Source: Gymnogyps californianus (taxonomy: Eukaryota; Chordata; Aves; Accipitriformes; Cathartidae). From it: a stretch of DNA of 64,000 bases. The stretch lies in the NCBI RefSeq assembly GCF_018139145.2, contig NC_059482.1, positions 22,715,332 through 22,779,331 of the forward strand, in the 5' to 3' direction. Shown piece after piece: positions 43,265 to 60,599 of the stretch. The translations under genes and the position numbers were made by a program. The number at the start of each line of letters is the position of its first letter. The first letter of the stretch is position 1. The notes beneath the pieces are model-generated. The model was not told the DNA's origin and made no database searches. It worked only from the letters and a program-made list of their open reading frames with translations.

Positions 43265-43984
43265 CGGGCATTCCTGCCCCCCCAGACCAGCGCCCCGAGG
43301 GTGTAACTGGTGCCATTTATTGGATATTTATTGGGGCTGGAGCCTGGAGGAGAAGGCAGAGCCTGGGCCTCCTCCCCGGCGCCCGGGCGGCCGCTGTGCA
43401 TGTACCGCTGTGTAGGGTAGCGCGGCCGCGAGGGCCGGTGTGGTTAGTGTTGATGTGTTCCCCCCCGCACCGTCCCCTGTGCATTTTGGGGACGGCTGGG
43501 TGGCTCCGCCTGGCTTTGGGGAGCCGGAGAAGAGGGTTCAGAGGGAGCGAGGGCAGAGCTGGGGAGATGCGCTGGTCCCCCAGAAGTGCAGGAGGCTGTG
43601 CTGGGGTGCTCAGGGTACCAGGGGGTGCTCCCAGCAGAGCAGGGGCACCGACTCCGGGCTAGCAGACGGGGCTGGGGACTCTGGGCTGTGCCTGGGGACT
43701 CTGGGCTGTGCCTGGCAGCCCTGGCAGGGAATAAGGGCTGGCCTGCGCCCACTGATTGCCCCATGCATGCATTTCCCGCTCCCTACCCCTTCCCTCATGC
43801 CCCCCACCAGCAGCAGGAAGGACTTTAATCCCCCAAATACCAACCTCTGCTCTTCCCCCCTCCTCGTAGCTATTTGCCCACAATTCATCATCGCTCTGCA
43901 CCCCAACTCCAGCCACTCTGCCTGGCTCTGAGGCACAGGAGGACTCAAGGTGGGGATCGGGCTTGATGTAAGGAAAAAGCGTGT

Positions 43985-43990
43985 AATAAA
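43985..43990 (+). terminator. MATCAP1: Poly(A) signal of MATCAP1
   Basis: This is the first AATAAA downstream of the stop codon and gives a 3'UTR of about 740 nt. Within that UTR a 21-bp unit (near 43673-43716, GGGGACTCTGGGCTGTGCCT) is tandemly doubled. Confidence 0.7.
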
Positions 43991-44717
43991 AACGATGTAA
44001 TGGAAACAATGTGTGGGCAAAAGGTTGTGGATAGCATCAAAAGCCAGGCTGGCACCACTGTGAACACCGACCGTGCGTCTCGCTCGCACAGGCGAAGCTG
44101 CAGGGCTCCGAGCTGGTGCGTCAGGAGCAGGAAGGGGTCACCGGAGCGTGTAAAACAACACACCGGGCAGGGACAACATTAATAAATCAAAGTAGGCAAA
44201 AGCAGAAGCTGTCCTGAGCTGTTCCTGGTCTCTAACACGTGGTTTCTGCTGCAGTCGCGGCACCCCGGCTGTGCCACCCCTCGGAAAGCCCTTTTGTTTG
44301 TGGTTTTTGGTTGGTTTTGTTTTTTTTTTTTAAAAAAACCAGATTTGGTTTTAGCTTCTTGTCACCTTTCATCCCACTGAGCTCCCCCAAAGGTAGCACA
44401 GGCCAATTTGTGGCTCCAGAGAGCTCAGGTTCAATCCCAAAAGCTCCAAGTTGGGCTGCAAGCCCGGTTCACGGCACCCCCAGCCGCCCCACGCTCCCAA
44501 TCTCGCAGGGCAGCTGCAGCCCCTCCGCAGGGTGCGGACGCTGCGGCGGGCAGGGCAGCACCCAGCAAGCTTGGGAAGGGACGAGACCGCTTGTCTCGGG
44601 GGATTTTGCTTCCCTCTGGGCCAGGTCTCCAAGAACACGCTGGCGTTTTTAACAGCTCCCCTCTGCAAAGCACCCCTGTATGAACACACGGCCAGCACAG
44701 TCAATTAGACTCTGCTC
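43991..44717. other. Convergent intergenic spacer MATCAP1 / TMEM208
   Basis: About 0.7 kb separates two converging 3' ends. It contains a T-rich stretch near 44290-44335 and no gene. A second AATAAA at about 44180 could be an alternative MATCAP1 site. Confidence 0.45.
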
Positions 44718-44723
44718 TTTAAT
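44718..44723 (-). terminator. TMEM208: Putative poly(A) signal of TMEM208
   Basis: ATTAAA on the minus strand lies about 320 nt beyond the TMEM208 stop. It is a common variant hexamer; no AATAAA is closer. Confidence 0.5.
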
Positions 44724-45044
44724 GTACTATTTCCTCCAACGTTGCAATCCCCAACCTTGAACGCGATACAGCGCTGCTTGAAAAAGGTATTTTTGTAACC
44801 TTTTTTGGGGTATTTTAACCTTTTGGGTATTTAAAACATCCCAGCATCACCCCCCTTGTCATCCCAAGGAGCAAGGCCTCGACTGGCGCTAAGAACCAAC
44901 GAAGGGAAGTCTCTTGCAGCCTTTCTAGCGGAATGGCAGCAATGACAGAGGGCAACATAGCTACTGCGATGGTTTCGGTCGCATCCCTGATGAAATAACA
45001 GCATGGAGATGAGAGAAGGCATTAATCTATCTCCCCAGCCAGGG

Positions 45045-50271
<5,227 letters not shown>

Positions 50272-51110
50272 GGCCGCGCCGGCTCCGCTGCTCCGCTTCC
50301 GGCCGCCGCCGGAAGTGACCTCCCGGAAGTGGCGGGGCCGCGCTTGGTAACATGGCGGCCTGGGCCTACCTCAGGCCGGGGAGGGGAGGCGAGGCCCCGG
50401 GTCTGGCGGTTTTCCTCAGTCCCCGGGTGGATTTCTGCGGCTCCCAGCCCCAGGAGACCCCGAGGCCTTTCCCCTCGCCCCACCGTGCAGCCCGTGGGGT
50501 TGGGGTGCCGGTGCCTGCCCTTCCCACCTCAGCCCCCCACCCTGTACAGCCCCTTGGCCCGCCTGTGCTCATCACCTCCCCTTGGCTCTTAGGAGAAGGT
50601 TACCTACAGCACTGCGGCCGTGCCAGGGTCCTGCACAGCCATCACGAGCCGGACCTGAGGCCGAGCTGCATTGCCTCAGTAGCTCCGCTGGCTCCTGGGA
50701 GGTGGTTTGGCACGTGGAGTGAGAGCTGGGGCTGCGGAGCCTGGCCCTGCAGGGCAGCAGCTTCACAGAGACTGCCTTCACCAGCCTCATCTTTTCCTTT
50801 TAACAGCCTCTTTATGGCCAGGACGCTGCTCTCCAAGCTTTGAGCCCAAGAGCGGGACCACCTGCAGTGCTCCTAAGCCTGCCTAGGCTGGGAACGGCCT
50901 TAGCTGTAGCCCCATGGCCGCCTTCCCCAGAGGTGACTTGACTCTGTGCCTGCTCCTCAACAGCAGGAACAAAATCCTCCAGGCTTCTTCCCCCACTTCT
51001 TCCCCACCAGCCCAGTCTTGCCCGCTTTGGCCCCTTTTTGCCCCACAGTCAGCCTGACCCCTTCCCCAAACCTTTGGAAAGGACACGGCCCCGAGTTCTC
51101 CGCAAGTGTT
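50272..51110. promoter_or_regulatory. TMEM208 CpG-island promoter and spacer
   Basis: The CpG-dense stretch spans about 49860-50470 and covers TMEM208 exons 1-3 and its upstream flank. It contains tandem TTCCGG/CCGGAA ETS-like motifs just 5' of the start (about 50295-50335), typical of housekeeping promoters. The remainder up to the ELMO3 poly(A) site has no recognised gene. A plus-strand frame beginning ATGGCGGCCTGG at 50352 has no homology I know. Confidence 0.6.
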
Positions 51111-52097
51111 TTTATTGTCCCACTACCCGGGAGGTGGAGGCACGGTCGGAACCCCGGCGACCTGCGGCTGCAGTTGTTACCGCAACACCCTAGGGAGAAG
51201 CTGCGGGCACGAAGAGGTGCGGGGCACCGGGGCGGGAGCCGTGGGGGCCGGGGAGGAGGTAGCTTGTCGTGGTGCAGTAGTGCAGCAGCATGGCTGAAGT
51301 GTGCAAGTATCCGCCCGGGGCGGGGGGAAGGCACCAGGATTGGCACGAGGGCAGCGAAGGGCAGAGCGAGGTCTCTTCCTCGCGCCTGGCATGGCGGCAG
51401 CGAGCCTCTGCCCAGCTGAAATGGCGCTGGGAGAGGGGGCTTGTACCCTAAACACCCCCCTTCCAGGAGTGGGAGCGCACAGGGCGCAGGAGAAAAACGT
51501 TTCAGTGCGGCACGGGCCTGGCTGGGCCGGCACACCGTGCTCTGGAGATGCCGTCTGCTCACCAAACTAAGCGGAAAGGGTGTTTTATCCTTTTTCTAAC
51601 CCCTTTCTTGGCCAGAAAGGATGCCCTACGCTGACGGGGAGAGTCAGGCAGTGCAGATTCGTACCTTTGTAGTGCTGCCCGCCCCCTCCAGCTGTCCCAG
51701 GGCTGCCTGTACCTCTATTCCTGCCCGCATCCTTGCCCTCTCTGCCCAAAGCCTGGCTGCAGTGTGGGGAGGGCAGTGCCACCACAGAGGGGTTCGGCTG
51801 TCTGAAAAGTATTTTGTCTTGCCTGCCCATGGCGGGGGAGCAAAGCAGCCGGGTCACCCCACCTCGAACAGGAGCCTGACGCTCGGTGGCTCATCCCCGT
51901 GCTCTCGCAGGAGGGCAGGTCACGGGCAGGGAAGGGTGGGCAGTTCACCCCGGGATGGGCAAGGTGCAGGCAGCACATGCCCAAGCCCCCAGCCAGCGCC
52001 TGGGCTCGTCCCTTTGGGCAGGAGATGGAGGACAGAGCCTGGAGGAAGGGGTTTGATTTGGGGGGGGGCATGGGGAGGGACGGGGACAGGGAGGAAC
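51111..52097 (-). other. ELMO3: ELMO3 3'UTR and poly(A) signal
   Basis: An AATAAA (minus strand) at 51111-51116 is the first canonical signal after the ELMO3 stop and gives a 3'UTR of about 1 kb. No other gene is seen in this stretch. Confidence 0.6.
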
Positions 52098-55000
52098 TCA
52101 CTGCTCTGTGTGGCTGAAGTCGTAGCAGAAGTTTAAGTTGCTGGGGGGCTTTGGGACAGGAGGGGGGGTGTCGGGGATGCTGATGTTCTCCAGGTCCAGG
52201 AGCCGCAGCTTGAGCTCCATGGACAGCAGGACATCGAGGTCCGTCTGCATTCGCTCGCTCGTCATCTCCTTGCCCAGGAGCACGTTCAGCCCATCCGTCC
52301 AGAGGCAGAACTGGGGAAGCAGAGCACGGGCGTCTCTGGCACCAGCCCTGGGCAGCCGGCGAGCCCACCTCTCCCCCGCTGTGGCTCCCACCCCAGGGAA
52401 GCCCAGGAGGGTAGGCAGAGGCGGGGGGTGGCACACACGACTCCCTTCCCCGCCCGCTGTCCCCTAGCAAGGACATCTGGCCGCAGCGTGCCTCCCCAGC
52501 AGGCCCTTGGAACTCACCTCGTATCGGGTGGGGGCAACGAAGTTGAGGCAGTATTCCTCCACGTCGTACACGATGGAGAAGGCCAGCTCCAGGACGTCCT
52601 GCGGGGACAGCACAGGGGGTGGCCGGCTTCTCAGCTGGACTCTTTCCAGCTCCAGTGGGGTTCAGAGCAGGAGCTGCCTCCCACAGCCTTCTCCTCCGCG
52701 CCTCGAAAGACCCAAGAGGTCTCCAGTCTCGAGCCACGTCAAAAACCTGCCGCCGTCTGTGAAACCACCCAACCTCCCGCCATCCCACCCACCCCCAAAA
52801 CCCATCACCAGCTGGGGAGGGGAGCGTGCTGGGCCCCCTGCGTAAGGCGGGGTTGGGAGGTGCTGACCTTGTTCTGCTTCCCGGAGCTCTTCTCCTTCGT
52901 GTGTGGACACTCCTTCCCCACGAGCAGCATCTTCATGTCTGCCACAGGAACTGGGGCAAGCGGAGGAGCTGTGAGCGCCCGCTCTCCTCTCCTCTCCCCC
53001 AGGTCCCCATCACTCAGAGCCCCACAGAGCCTGAGCGTGGGGGCTCACAGCTACCCGCAACTCAGGGAGGGAGGGGGGGCTCAAGCCGCTCTGCAGCGCC
53101 CTTTGGAGAGCCAGCCCACCTCAGCCTGAACTCCCACAGCTCCCAGTCCCACGGTACCAGTGGGCACTGGGCCAGGCGCTCAGCGGCCAGGCAGAGGGGC
53201 AATTCCCACCTTACGGCATCCCCAGCCCGTCACAGCTGGGGCGGGCAGAGGGCTCCCCTCCCTCCTTCCCACCTTCTCTTTCTCGCCATCACCTACTTTT
53301 CTCTGGCAGGCTCTCGATGGGGGGAGAGTGCACCCCTTCCTCCACGTCCCCGTAGTGCAGCACCTTGTGGTTGGGTGACAGGCGGCAGTACCAGAGCTTG
53401 TCTGCAGCAGAAGGGCCGTCGGGAAACGCTCAGCCTCCCCCCACTCACGTCCCCTTCCCCGGGGTGGATGGCGCTCTCCCTCACCAGCATACCCCACTTG
53501 GTCCCACTCCCGTGGGTTAGCCCACGCCAGCAGTCCAGGGAGCCGGGTGCGCTGCTCCCCGCAGATCAATTGCGGCTTCCCCGGTGGCAGGGGATGGTGG
53601 GGACAAGCCTCTGCCCCCCGCCTCCCCCCCAGGACCCCCACCCAGGCTGGCACTCACCCTGCCTGCGGCGGCTGCTGATCTTGCGGAAGAGGGTGCCCTC
53701 GCAGAGGTGCAGCAGGCGTTGCTGTCGGATCAGCTCCAGGAGCTCCGGCTTCAGCCTCTCGCGCAACTCCCTGGGGCGAAAGCCAGCAGAAGAAGAGCAC
53801 GGCCGCTTCAACAGGCACTCGCTGACCTCCCCAGACCCACGGCATCTCTCCCCCCGCGGCAGCTCCGGCTCCCTGCCCGCAGCCCACTCACAGCACGGGC
53901 ACAGCCAGCGTCTCCTCCTGGTGCAGCCGCTCCGTCTGCCGCAGCTTCAGGATCTCGCTGTAGTTCAGTGCGTTCACTCTGGTCTTGAATAACTCCAGGG
54001 AGGTGGGCTTGAGGGACAGGGTCCTGGTGATCTGCTCCCGCACCACCTGCAGCACCTGCGGGGCCCCAGGACATCACCCCCGGTTTGGTGATGCTCCCCA
54101 GAGCCCCCAAATTTGTGCACAGCCCGTGGCCACAGCTCCCGGCCGGGGCCCCGTCATCCCCTCGCACCTTATCAAAGTCCTCCTGGGTAGCGCGCATCTC
54201 CTTCCAGGTCTTGTTCACCAGCTGGATGCAGATGCAGAAGAGCTCTTCAAAGAAATGATCCTGCCCGAAGAACATAGGGTAAAAGGCCTGAGCCGTCTCC
54301 GAGCCTGCGGTGAGAAGGACAGATGATGCCAGACTCCCCAGTTTTTCCAGGGGATTCCAGTGTCCGGGAGAACCAGGACATTTCCCAGCCCTCCCGCCCC
54401 TTCCCCTGCTGTCAGCCACGCCAGGGCCTGGTGGCCCCACGTACGCAGCCCCCTTGTCCCCGCTCCTGCCAGCCGGCAAGGCAGCAGGGCAGGGAGATGG
54501 ACAAGCTGGAGCACACACATACACGGCTCTCCAACGTGCAGGATCTCGCAGAGGATCAGGGTGAGCTGGATGCTGCTTCGAGCGAAGGGGCATTCGTGTT
54601 TGTCTTCCCGGCTGCTGTTCTCGAGGACAAACTGGAGGAGAGGGCCGTTGCCTGGCGTTACATGGGCCACGGAGTCGGAGGGCCCCAACGGTGGGGCTCA
54701 GACATCCCACGCTCCTCCTGAACTTCCTAGTCGAGCTGTCCCCCCCAGGTTAAGCCATCCCTAACAGAAGTAGTTAGTTCTCCCCAAAAACCCGCCCCAG
54801 CCTCCTCCTTCCCCTGCCGCAGCGCGGGAGCTGATCACAGGCGAAGCAGGTCGGAGCGTGGCTAATGCTCTGCAGCCACTGCCTGGTTTTGCCCAAATTG
54901 CCCCGCTCTGCTCCGGCGGGAACAAGGCCTGGAAACCAAGCTGTGGGCAAAACACTAAAAATTATGGGGACTCTTCAGTGCCACCAGCCTCAAATGGCTG

Positions 55001-58000
55001 CTCCTACCCACATGGCTGCTCCTACCCACAGGGAGGGCTCGGCTCCATCTGAGACACGGCAACAGGAGGACACCTGCCCAAAAAGGGACAGCCTCGCCTG
55101 GGTTTGGCCAAGGACAGGTCACAAGGAAAGGAAAAGAAGGTAGAGATCCACCGGCACCTCTCTGCCAGGGAGTTCTCTGGGAGAGCGCACGCACCCTGCT
55201 GTAGGCGTTGGGAGTGTGCCTGGAGAAATACACCATGTTGTCGAGGGCAAGGAGTCCCGGCGGGGCACGGCGGAGGTCCTCCGCTGGGTTGCTGTTGTTC
55301 TAGGAGGACACAAAAGGATGCAGTTTAGCAGCTGCTGCTTTCTTCTCCGAGCAGCAAAGTCCTCCCGACGCAGCCATCAGGTTTGCCTTTTGAGTCCCGG
55401 CAGCTCCGCAGCACTTGCTGTTTAGGGGTACCGAGGGAGCAGAAGGGAGGTACTGCATGGTGGCCCATCAGCATCAGCAGGGACACCAGGCTTAGGAGAG
55501 CCACCAGAAGGTGTTGCCGAGGCCGGGTGGCGGAGCCAGCGTGGGGCTGGGGAGGGGACGCAGGGGGAACGCACCATGAAGCCCAGCTTGCGGAACTCCT
55601 TGGCACACAGGGATCGCCGGCGCTCGGTGCTGAAGTTGCTGGCAGGTGCCTCGCTCTCCGACTCAAAGGCGGTTTGGCGCAGCGACTGGAGGAGCTCCCG
55701 CTGTTCCTGGAGGGAGAGCGGACAGGAGGGGATGCTGGTGAGCCCCACGCAAGCAGGTTCTCCCAGGACAAACCAACAATGAAATCAAATGTGCTGGGTG
55801 AACCTTCACCCGCCTCTACTTCCACAGGTGGAAGAGACCGGGACCAGACTGCTCGCAGACCTGTGAGTAGGGATCCATGGAGGTCCTCATGCGGCGCTCG
55901 CACAGGTTGAGGCTGACAGACTGCAGCACGTACAGGTAATGGGCCATCTCGTCCCCCAGCGGCTCGGAGCTGTGGATGATGTTCTACAGGAGACCGCGAG
56001 TGAGAAGGTTCCCCCAGGCTGCTGCTCCCGGTTCCTCCAAGCCCAGGGCCCAACAGCCAAAGCCTGGCAGGTCCCGCTGCTCAGAGGGGCATTACGAAGC
56101 GGGCAGCTCCCCTCGGGGTTGGGCGAGAGCTGGGTGCGCTGAACTGCAGGCAGCCGGGGGTGCGACCCTGGGCATGTGGGTGCCAGCGTGGCAGCACCCA
56201 CAGGAGGCATCAAGGAAGGGGTGTGGGGCACACAGGCAACCCAGCCGGGCACGGTCACCAAAGGCTGGGGTTGAGGGGACAGGGGCTGGGGAGGAAGGAC
56301 AGAGGATGAAGCACTGAGCAGACCCTTGCACGACCCCGGCTCCTCACCTTGTGGATAAACTGCCTGATGTTCTTCTCCCTCAGGTAGTCCATCATGTCCT
56401 AGGAAGGGAAGAGGCTGTGAGACGTTCTCCAGCTCCATACACCACTCTTTCCCAAATAAACCTGTGTTCCCTTTGCAGCCCCTAAGCTTGGCTTGGGGCC
56501 ACACCAAGTGACACCGGTGAGCCGACCTGGCCCCAGCTTCCACTGCCCTAGCCCACCCCAGGGGAGCTCAAACAGATCCTCGACAGGTTGCATAAATCAA
56601 GGAGAAGAGGCAGAGTGAGGACGCTGACTTTAAACATCTCCGGGCACCTCTCACAGCCCCGCCACCCCAGAGAACACAAACACTACAGCAGAGGACCCCG
56701 CTGCCCAAGACCCCATCACAGGGGGGCCCAGCCGTGATGGCCCAGATGTGCCAGGCGCTGGGTCTGGGCCATCACGGTCACTGTGCCACCACCAGCCGTG
56801 ATACTTCTCCTGTCATTTGAGATCTTGCATCCCCCCAAAACTACTCCAAGGGGTGTGAGACAGCTGAGGCCTCTCGGCAGAGCACCCCCGTGACAGGGGC
56901 ACTGCGGTGCTTGGATCTGCGATGCCCACCACCCTGCCATCGCCCGGTCCTGCCTCCCGCCCACGGGCAGAGAGCAGCCCCTTACCCGCCGCTCAGCGTC
57001 GGTCGCAGCCAGCAGCAGCGCAATGAGCAGGGCCATCGCCTTCAGCTGCAGCTGGGCGTTTGTCCTGCAGAAGGAGGACGATAAGGATGGGGAGTGTCAC
57101 CAGCTCTGAGGATGGTCTTGCCCTCCCCAAGGCAGAGTCCTCTCCCCATTTCACTGCTGGACCCCACTGCACGGAGCTGGGGGACCCAGAGAGGCCAGAG
57201 CCACGAGGGAGCAGCTGCCAGGGGTGAGATGGTCCCCACAGCTGTGACTGCAGAGCACCCATGGATGGATCAGATATTGCTCTGCACGCACCCATGGGTG
57301 CGGCATTTTGGAGCTGCAGGAAAACCCAGGGTCTGGCAGGAGCCCTCAGCACGAGCCTCTCCGTTTTCTAGAAAGAAAAACCTCCAAACTAAAGAGATGC
57401 AGAGGTATGAGGAAGGCGAGGGAGCCAAGAACCCACCTTAGCTGAGGGATTTAACAAACTCTGCTTGTTCAGTACAGCACCACCACCCCAAGTTGCAAGG
57501 AACATACTACTGCTCCTAAATACACCAGGGAAAGGGAAGGAAGAGCCAACACCAGAAAAAATGCCGGTCAGCTGAAGAACCAAGGTATCCGAACGAAACA
57601 GGCCATGAATGAACCCTTGAAGGAATCTGACCTGGAAACAGGATGGCTTCCAGAACACTCCGTCCCTCCCCCAGCATCAGGGACAGGACAGGCTGATCTC
57701 CCAGGAGTTGTTTAGGAAGGGACAATACAATGTTGTGCCAGGGATAGTCAGCAAGACCAGGAGAAATCCCTTCATCCCCACCGGCCTTGGGATGTGGGCG
57801 AACGGTGCCCTGGCCTGTCCACTTACACCTGCAGGTGCGTGAGAAGACGATCCAGCGTCACTTCTTTTTTAACTAGCTCAAAGAGGAGGCGACTGGTAGG
57901 CACCATGTTCTCCAAGATAGACAAGGAGAGCTGCTGGACAGATGCATCCACCGCATTCATATTGACGTAACTCACTATCTACGAGACACAAAAGCATCCG

Positions 58001-60215
58001 TCGACGGCAGGCTGAGCCTGGGTGACGAGGGCAACAAGGAATCCCAAGGGCACAGGCTGTGGAGACTGCAGAAGGCGCTTACCTTCTTGATGAAGGCTGC
58101 ACTAAGAGTCTCCCAGGAAACAAAATCATGCTCCATCAGCTCCATGAAGGCCTTCAGGGTGTGAGCTAGCATCTCCCCTGTACTGGAAGGACAGATGAGC
58201 AAACGCAGTGAGGATGGCTCCAGGTACCCCACAGTCACCACCGTAAGACAGGAGCACAGTTGCATGTTGGGGAGTACGTTAGAAACAGCTAGAGAAGCAG
58301 AGAGCAGCGAGCAGGAGAAGAAAGGAAAGAGACTGTTGGGTAAGAAATCAGACTCTCGCTTAGTCATCCCAGGAAGTCGAGGCAGGGGAAGTTCAAGTTT
58401 CTGGAAAGCTGCATTACCATGGTACAAAGATCACTGCAGACAAGCCCTCGGGAAGGCCAAGCCACCCCAAAACCCTCCCCCTACTTCCAAGAAACACGGG
58501 CTGCGCTGTCTGGTTTTAGGCTCCACATCCTCTGTGAGATAGGAGCTCGGAGGAGATGCACCATCACATCCGGAAAGAGTCGGGCAGGCACTAGTTTGGC
58601 AACCAGGGTTTTCTCGAGCTGCCTGCAGGCCTCTCGCAGCTAAAACCTCAGGGCAAAGGGATTATTCAGGGTGGCAGGAACGAGCAGCAGCGGAGGTTAG
58701 GATCATCACAGGAGGTTTCCTGGTAGCAAAACCCATGAGGTTGCAGATGATCCAGCCAGCAAAGGGATGGGAGGTTCAAGTCCAGGCACATTCACGAGGA
58801 GTCAGGACCACAGACCCGTGGGGGCCTTCCCCCGGCTGCCAGCGTGCGGGGACACAGCCACGTACCTGCAGGTAAGGAGCCTGCAGAGCCAAGGGCCCTG
58901 CCGCCAGCGCTGCCCTTCATGCCGCAGCACAGGGATCAACAAGCCAGGAACACAAACAGAGTCCGCTCCAACGCCCAGCTTAGAGCTCAGGCAGCGTTAG
59001 CAAGGGAGAATAAAGTCAAGAACTGCAAGGAAAGGTCCTCTCCTGATACTTACTCGTTCCCTTCTTCCACAATATAGAAGATTTGTTTCAAGCCATTCCT
59101 GTTGATGAACTCCTGAGCAAAGGTAACGTCTTGGGAGAGGCTTGCAAGCTTCTTCAGCGAGTCAGTCTTCACATCCGAGTTGTTGCTCTGGATCCCGCTG
59201 TACAACCGCTCTGCTTCTTGGTCCTACCAGGAAGGAAAGAATCAAGCCAAAGGGGCTCATCGAAAGACAGCGAGAAGCTTGGAGAAGGCTGGAAGAGCTT
59301 AAGCACAAGTTTTGGAAGGAAGCTCAGGCTAGAGCAGCCCCGGTGAGGAGCTGGACCGAGAGACAGAGCCACCAGAGCAGAGACCAGGAGGAGCTGAGGA
59401 AGGAGGTCAAGCTGGTGCGACGCTAAGAACGCTCGATGAGTTGGCCCACGCGTCCAAAGCATCTCAAGATGATTTAGTTTCTCTTCAAACTCCCCCAAGC
59501 TCTGCCGCGGGAGAATGAAGGTTGAGACAGGTCTCCTCCCCGCGTTATTTCTGCTGGGTCTGAGGCACCGAGAGGAGCCGTCATGAGCCAGAAGTCACCG
59601 AGCGAGGCCGCGGCAGAGGGCTTGGAGCACCGCATCGCCCCATTGCAGGGGGACATCCCACCAGAGCACGCGGCGGAGAAGGAGACGGGGGGCCAGAGGG
59701 ATGTACCGGGGAGGTGGTCAGCCGTAAAATGCTCCCATTCTTAATCTCCCCGCGGTTCTGTAAGGAGAAAGGAACTGGTGAGCCGGTGAGTGCCACACCG
59801 GCGGAGCCGGGGAGAGGTTGGGGACATCTCACCGACTCGGTGATGTAGGTCTGCCGCCCGTCCACGTATTGCAGGGCGTAGCGCTCAGCATTGGGCAGGC
59901 TCCACCTGCGGCAGCGGGTGGCCGGTCACAGTGCCGTATGGCTAGTGCCGGTCACCGCCAGGCCAGCAGCGGCCCGGTCGTGGGCTGTCACGACCCGGTG
60001 GTGGGTGGCGGGTGCGGTACTCACGCGTCGCAGACGTCCTTGAGCACCGAGGCGAGGGGCTTGGTCTGCAAGCGATAGGGAAGCCATGAGCTGGTGTGGG
60101 GGGGTCCGGGGGGGGGTTTGGGGGTGCCGGGCAGTACCTGCTGGAGCTCGATGAGCTGCGGGATGGCTCCCACCATCTGGATGGCGATCTTCACCACGTC
60201 CTTGGGCGGCGGCAT
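52098..60215 (-). CDS. ELMO3: Engulfment and cell motility protein 3
   Basis: Twenty minus-strand exons join in phase to 719 aa (human 720): 60215-60138, 60065-60025, 59905-59833, 59757-59707, 59223-59054, 58182-58083, 57978-57827, 57064-56986, 56398-56348, 55983-55861, 55706-55575, 55299-55195, 54631-54523, 54304-54168, 54055-53892, 53770-53658, 53401-53297, 52950-52868, 52598-52518, 52310-52098. ELMO proteins bind DOCK GEFs and activate Rac in phagocytosis and migration. Residues 1-81 form a ubiquitin-like/RBD region, about 110-280 the armadillo-like ELMO_ARM, about 310-480 the ELMO/CED-12 domain ([27 protein letters not shown] landmarks), and about 550-675 the PH domain ([22 protein letters not shown]). 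The C-terminus has a PPPVPKPP proline motif for DOCK SH3 binding. Exon 13 uses a GTATGT donor, which restores the EP-C-SET junction. The ending HTEQ and the ELMO3-like exon 11 favour ELMO3 over ELMO1/2, as does adjacency to E2F4. Confidence 0.96.
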
Positions 60216-60599
60216 GGCTCCCACGGCGGCACCGTCACCGCTCGGCACGGCTCCCCGCCCCGCCGCGCCGCAGTTCCGGGTCGCTGCCGCCGCCGCCTCC
60301 CCGCCTCCCAAAGGGGCCCTGCCGCCAGCCCCGAGGCCCTGCCGCCGCCACCGACACCGCCGCCGGTCTCGATGGCGGTGCCGGACCCAGCCCCGAGCAG
60401 GCCCGGCCCCCTCACCTGAGCTGACGCGGGTTCGGCGGGACCCACCTCCGCGGCGAGGATGGGGCCTCCTGCCGGGAAAGGGCCTGGCCCCAAGGCGGGA
60501 CGGCCGGCACCCTGCTTTTTGGGGGCACCCCGTCCCTCCGGGCTCGGCAGAGGGGAGGCACAGGCCGGGGCGAGGTGGGAAACTCTGGAAAGTTTTTTG
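60216..60599 (-). promoter_or_regulatory. ELMO3: ELMO3 CpG-rich promoter
   Basis: This is GC- and CpG-dense DNA between the ELMO3 ATG and the E2F4 poly(A) signal, with no TATA box. The whole ELMO3 promoter and leader must fit in under 400 bp unless transcription starts inside the E2F4 3'UTR. Confidence 0.55.

Noticed and set aside
44420..44445. B-box-like GGTTCAATCCC
   Set aside because: Flanking bases do not form a T stem or a cloverleaf; not a tRNA.
50352..50843. Plus-strand frame starting ATGGCGGCC, divergent from TMEM208
   Set aside because: No recognisable domain, no splice structure, and located in a CpG island where such frames arise by chance; a divergent non-coding transcript remains possible.
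58765..58785. B-box-like GGTTCAAGTCC in ELMO3 intron 5
   Set aside because: No pairing T stem, A-box or acceptor stem around it.
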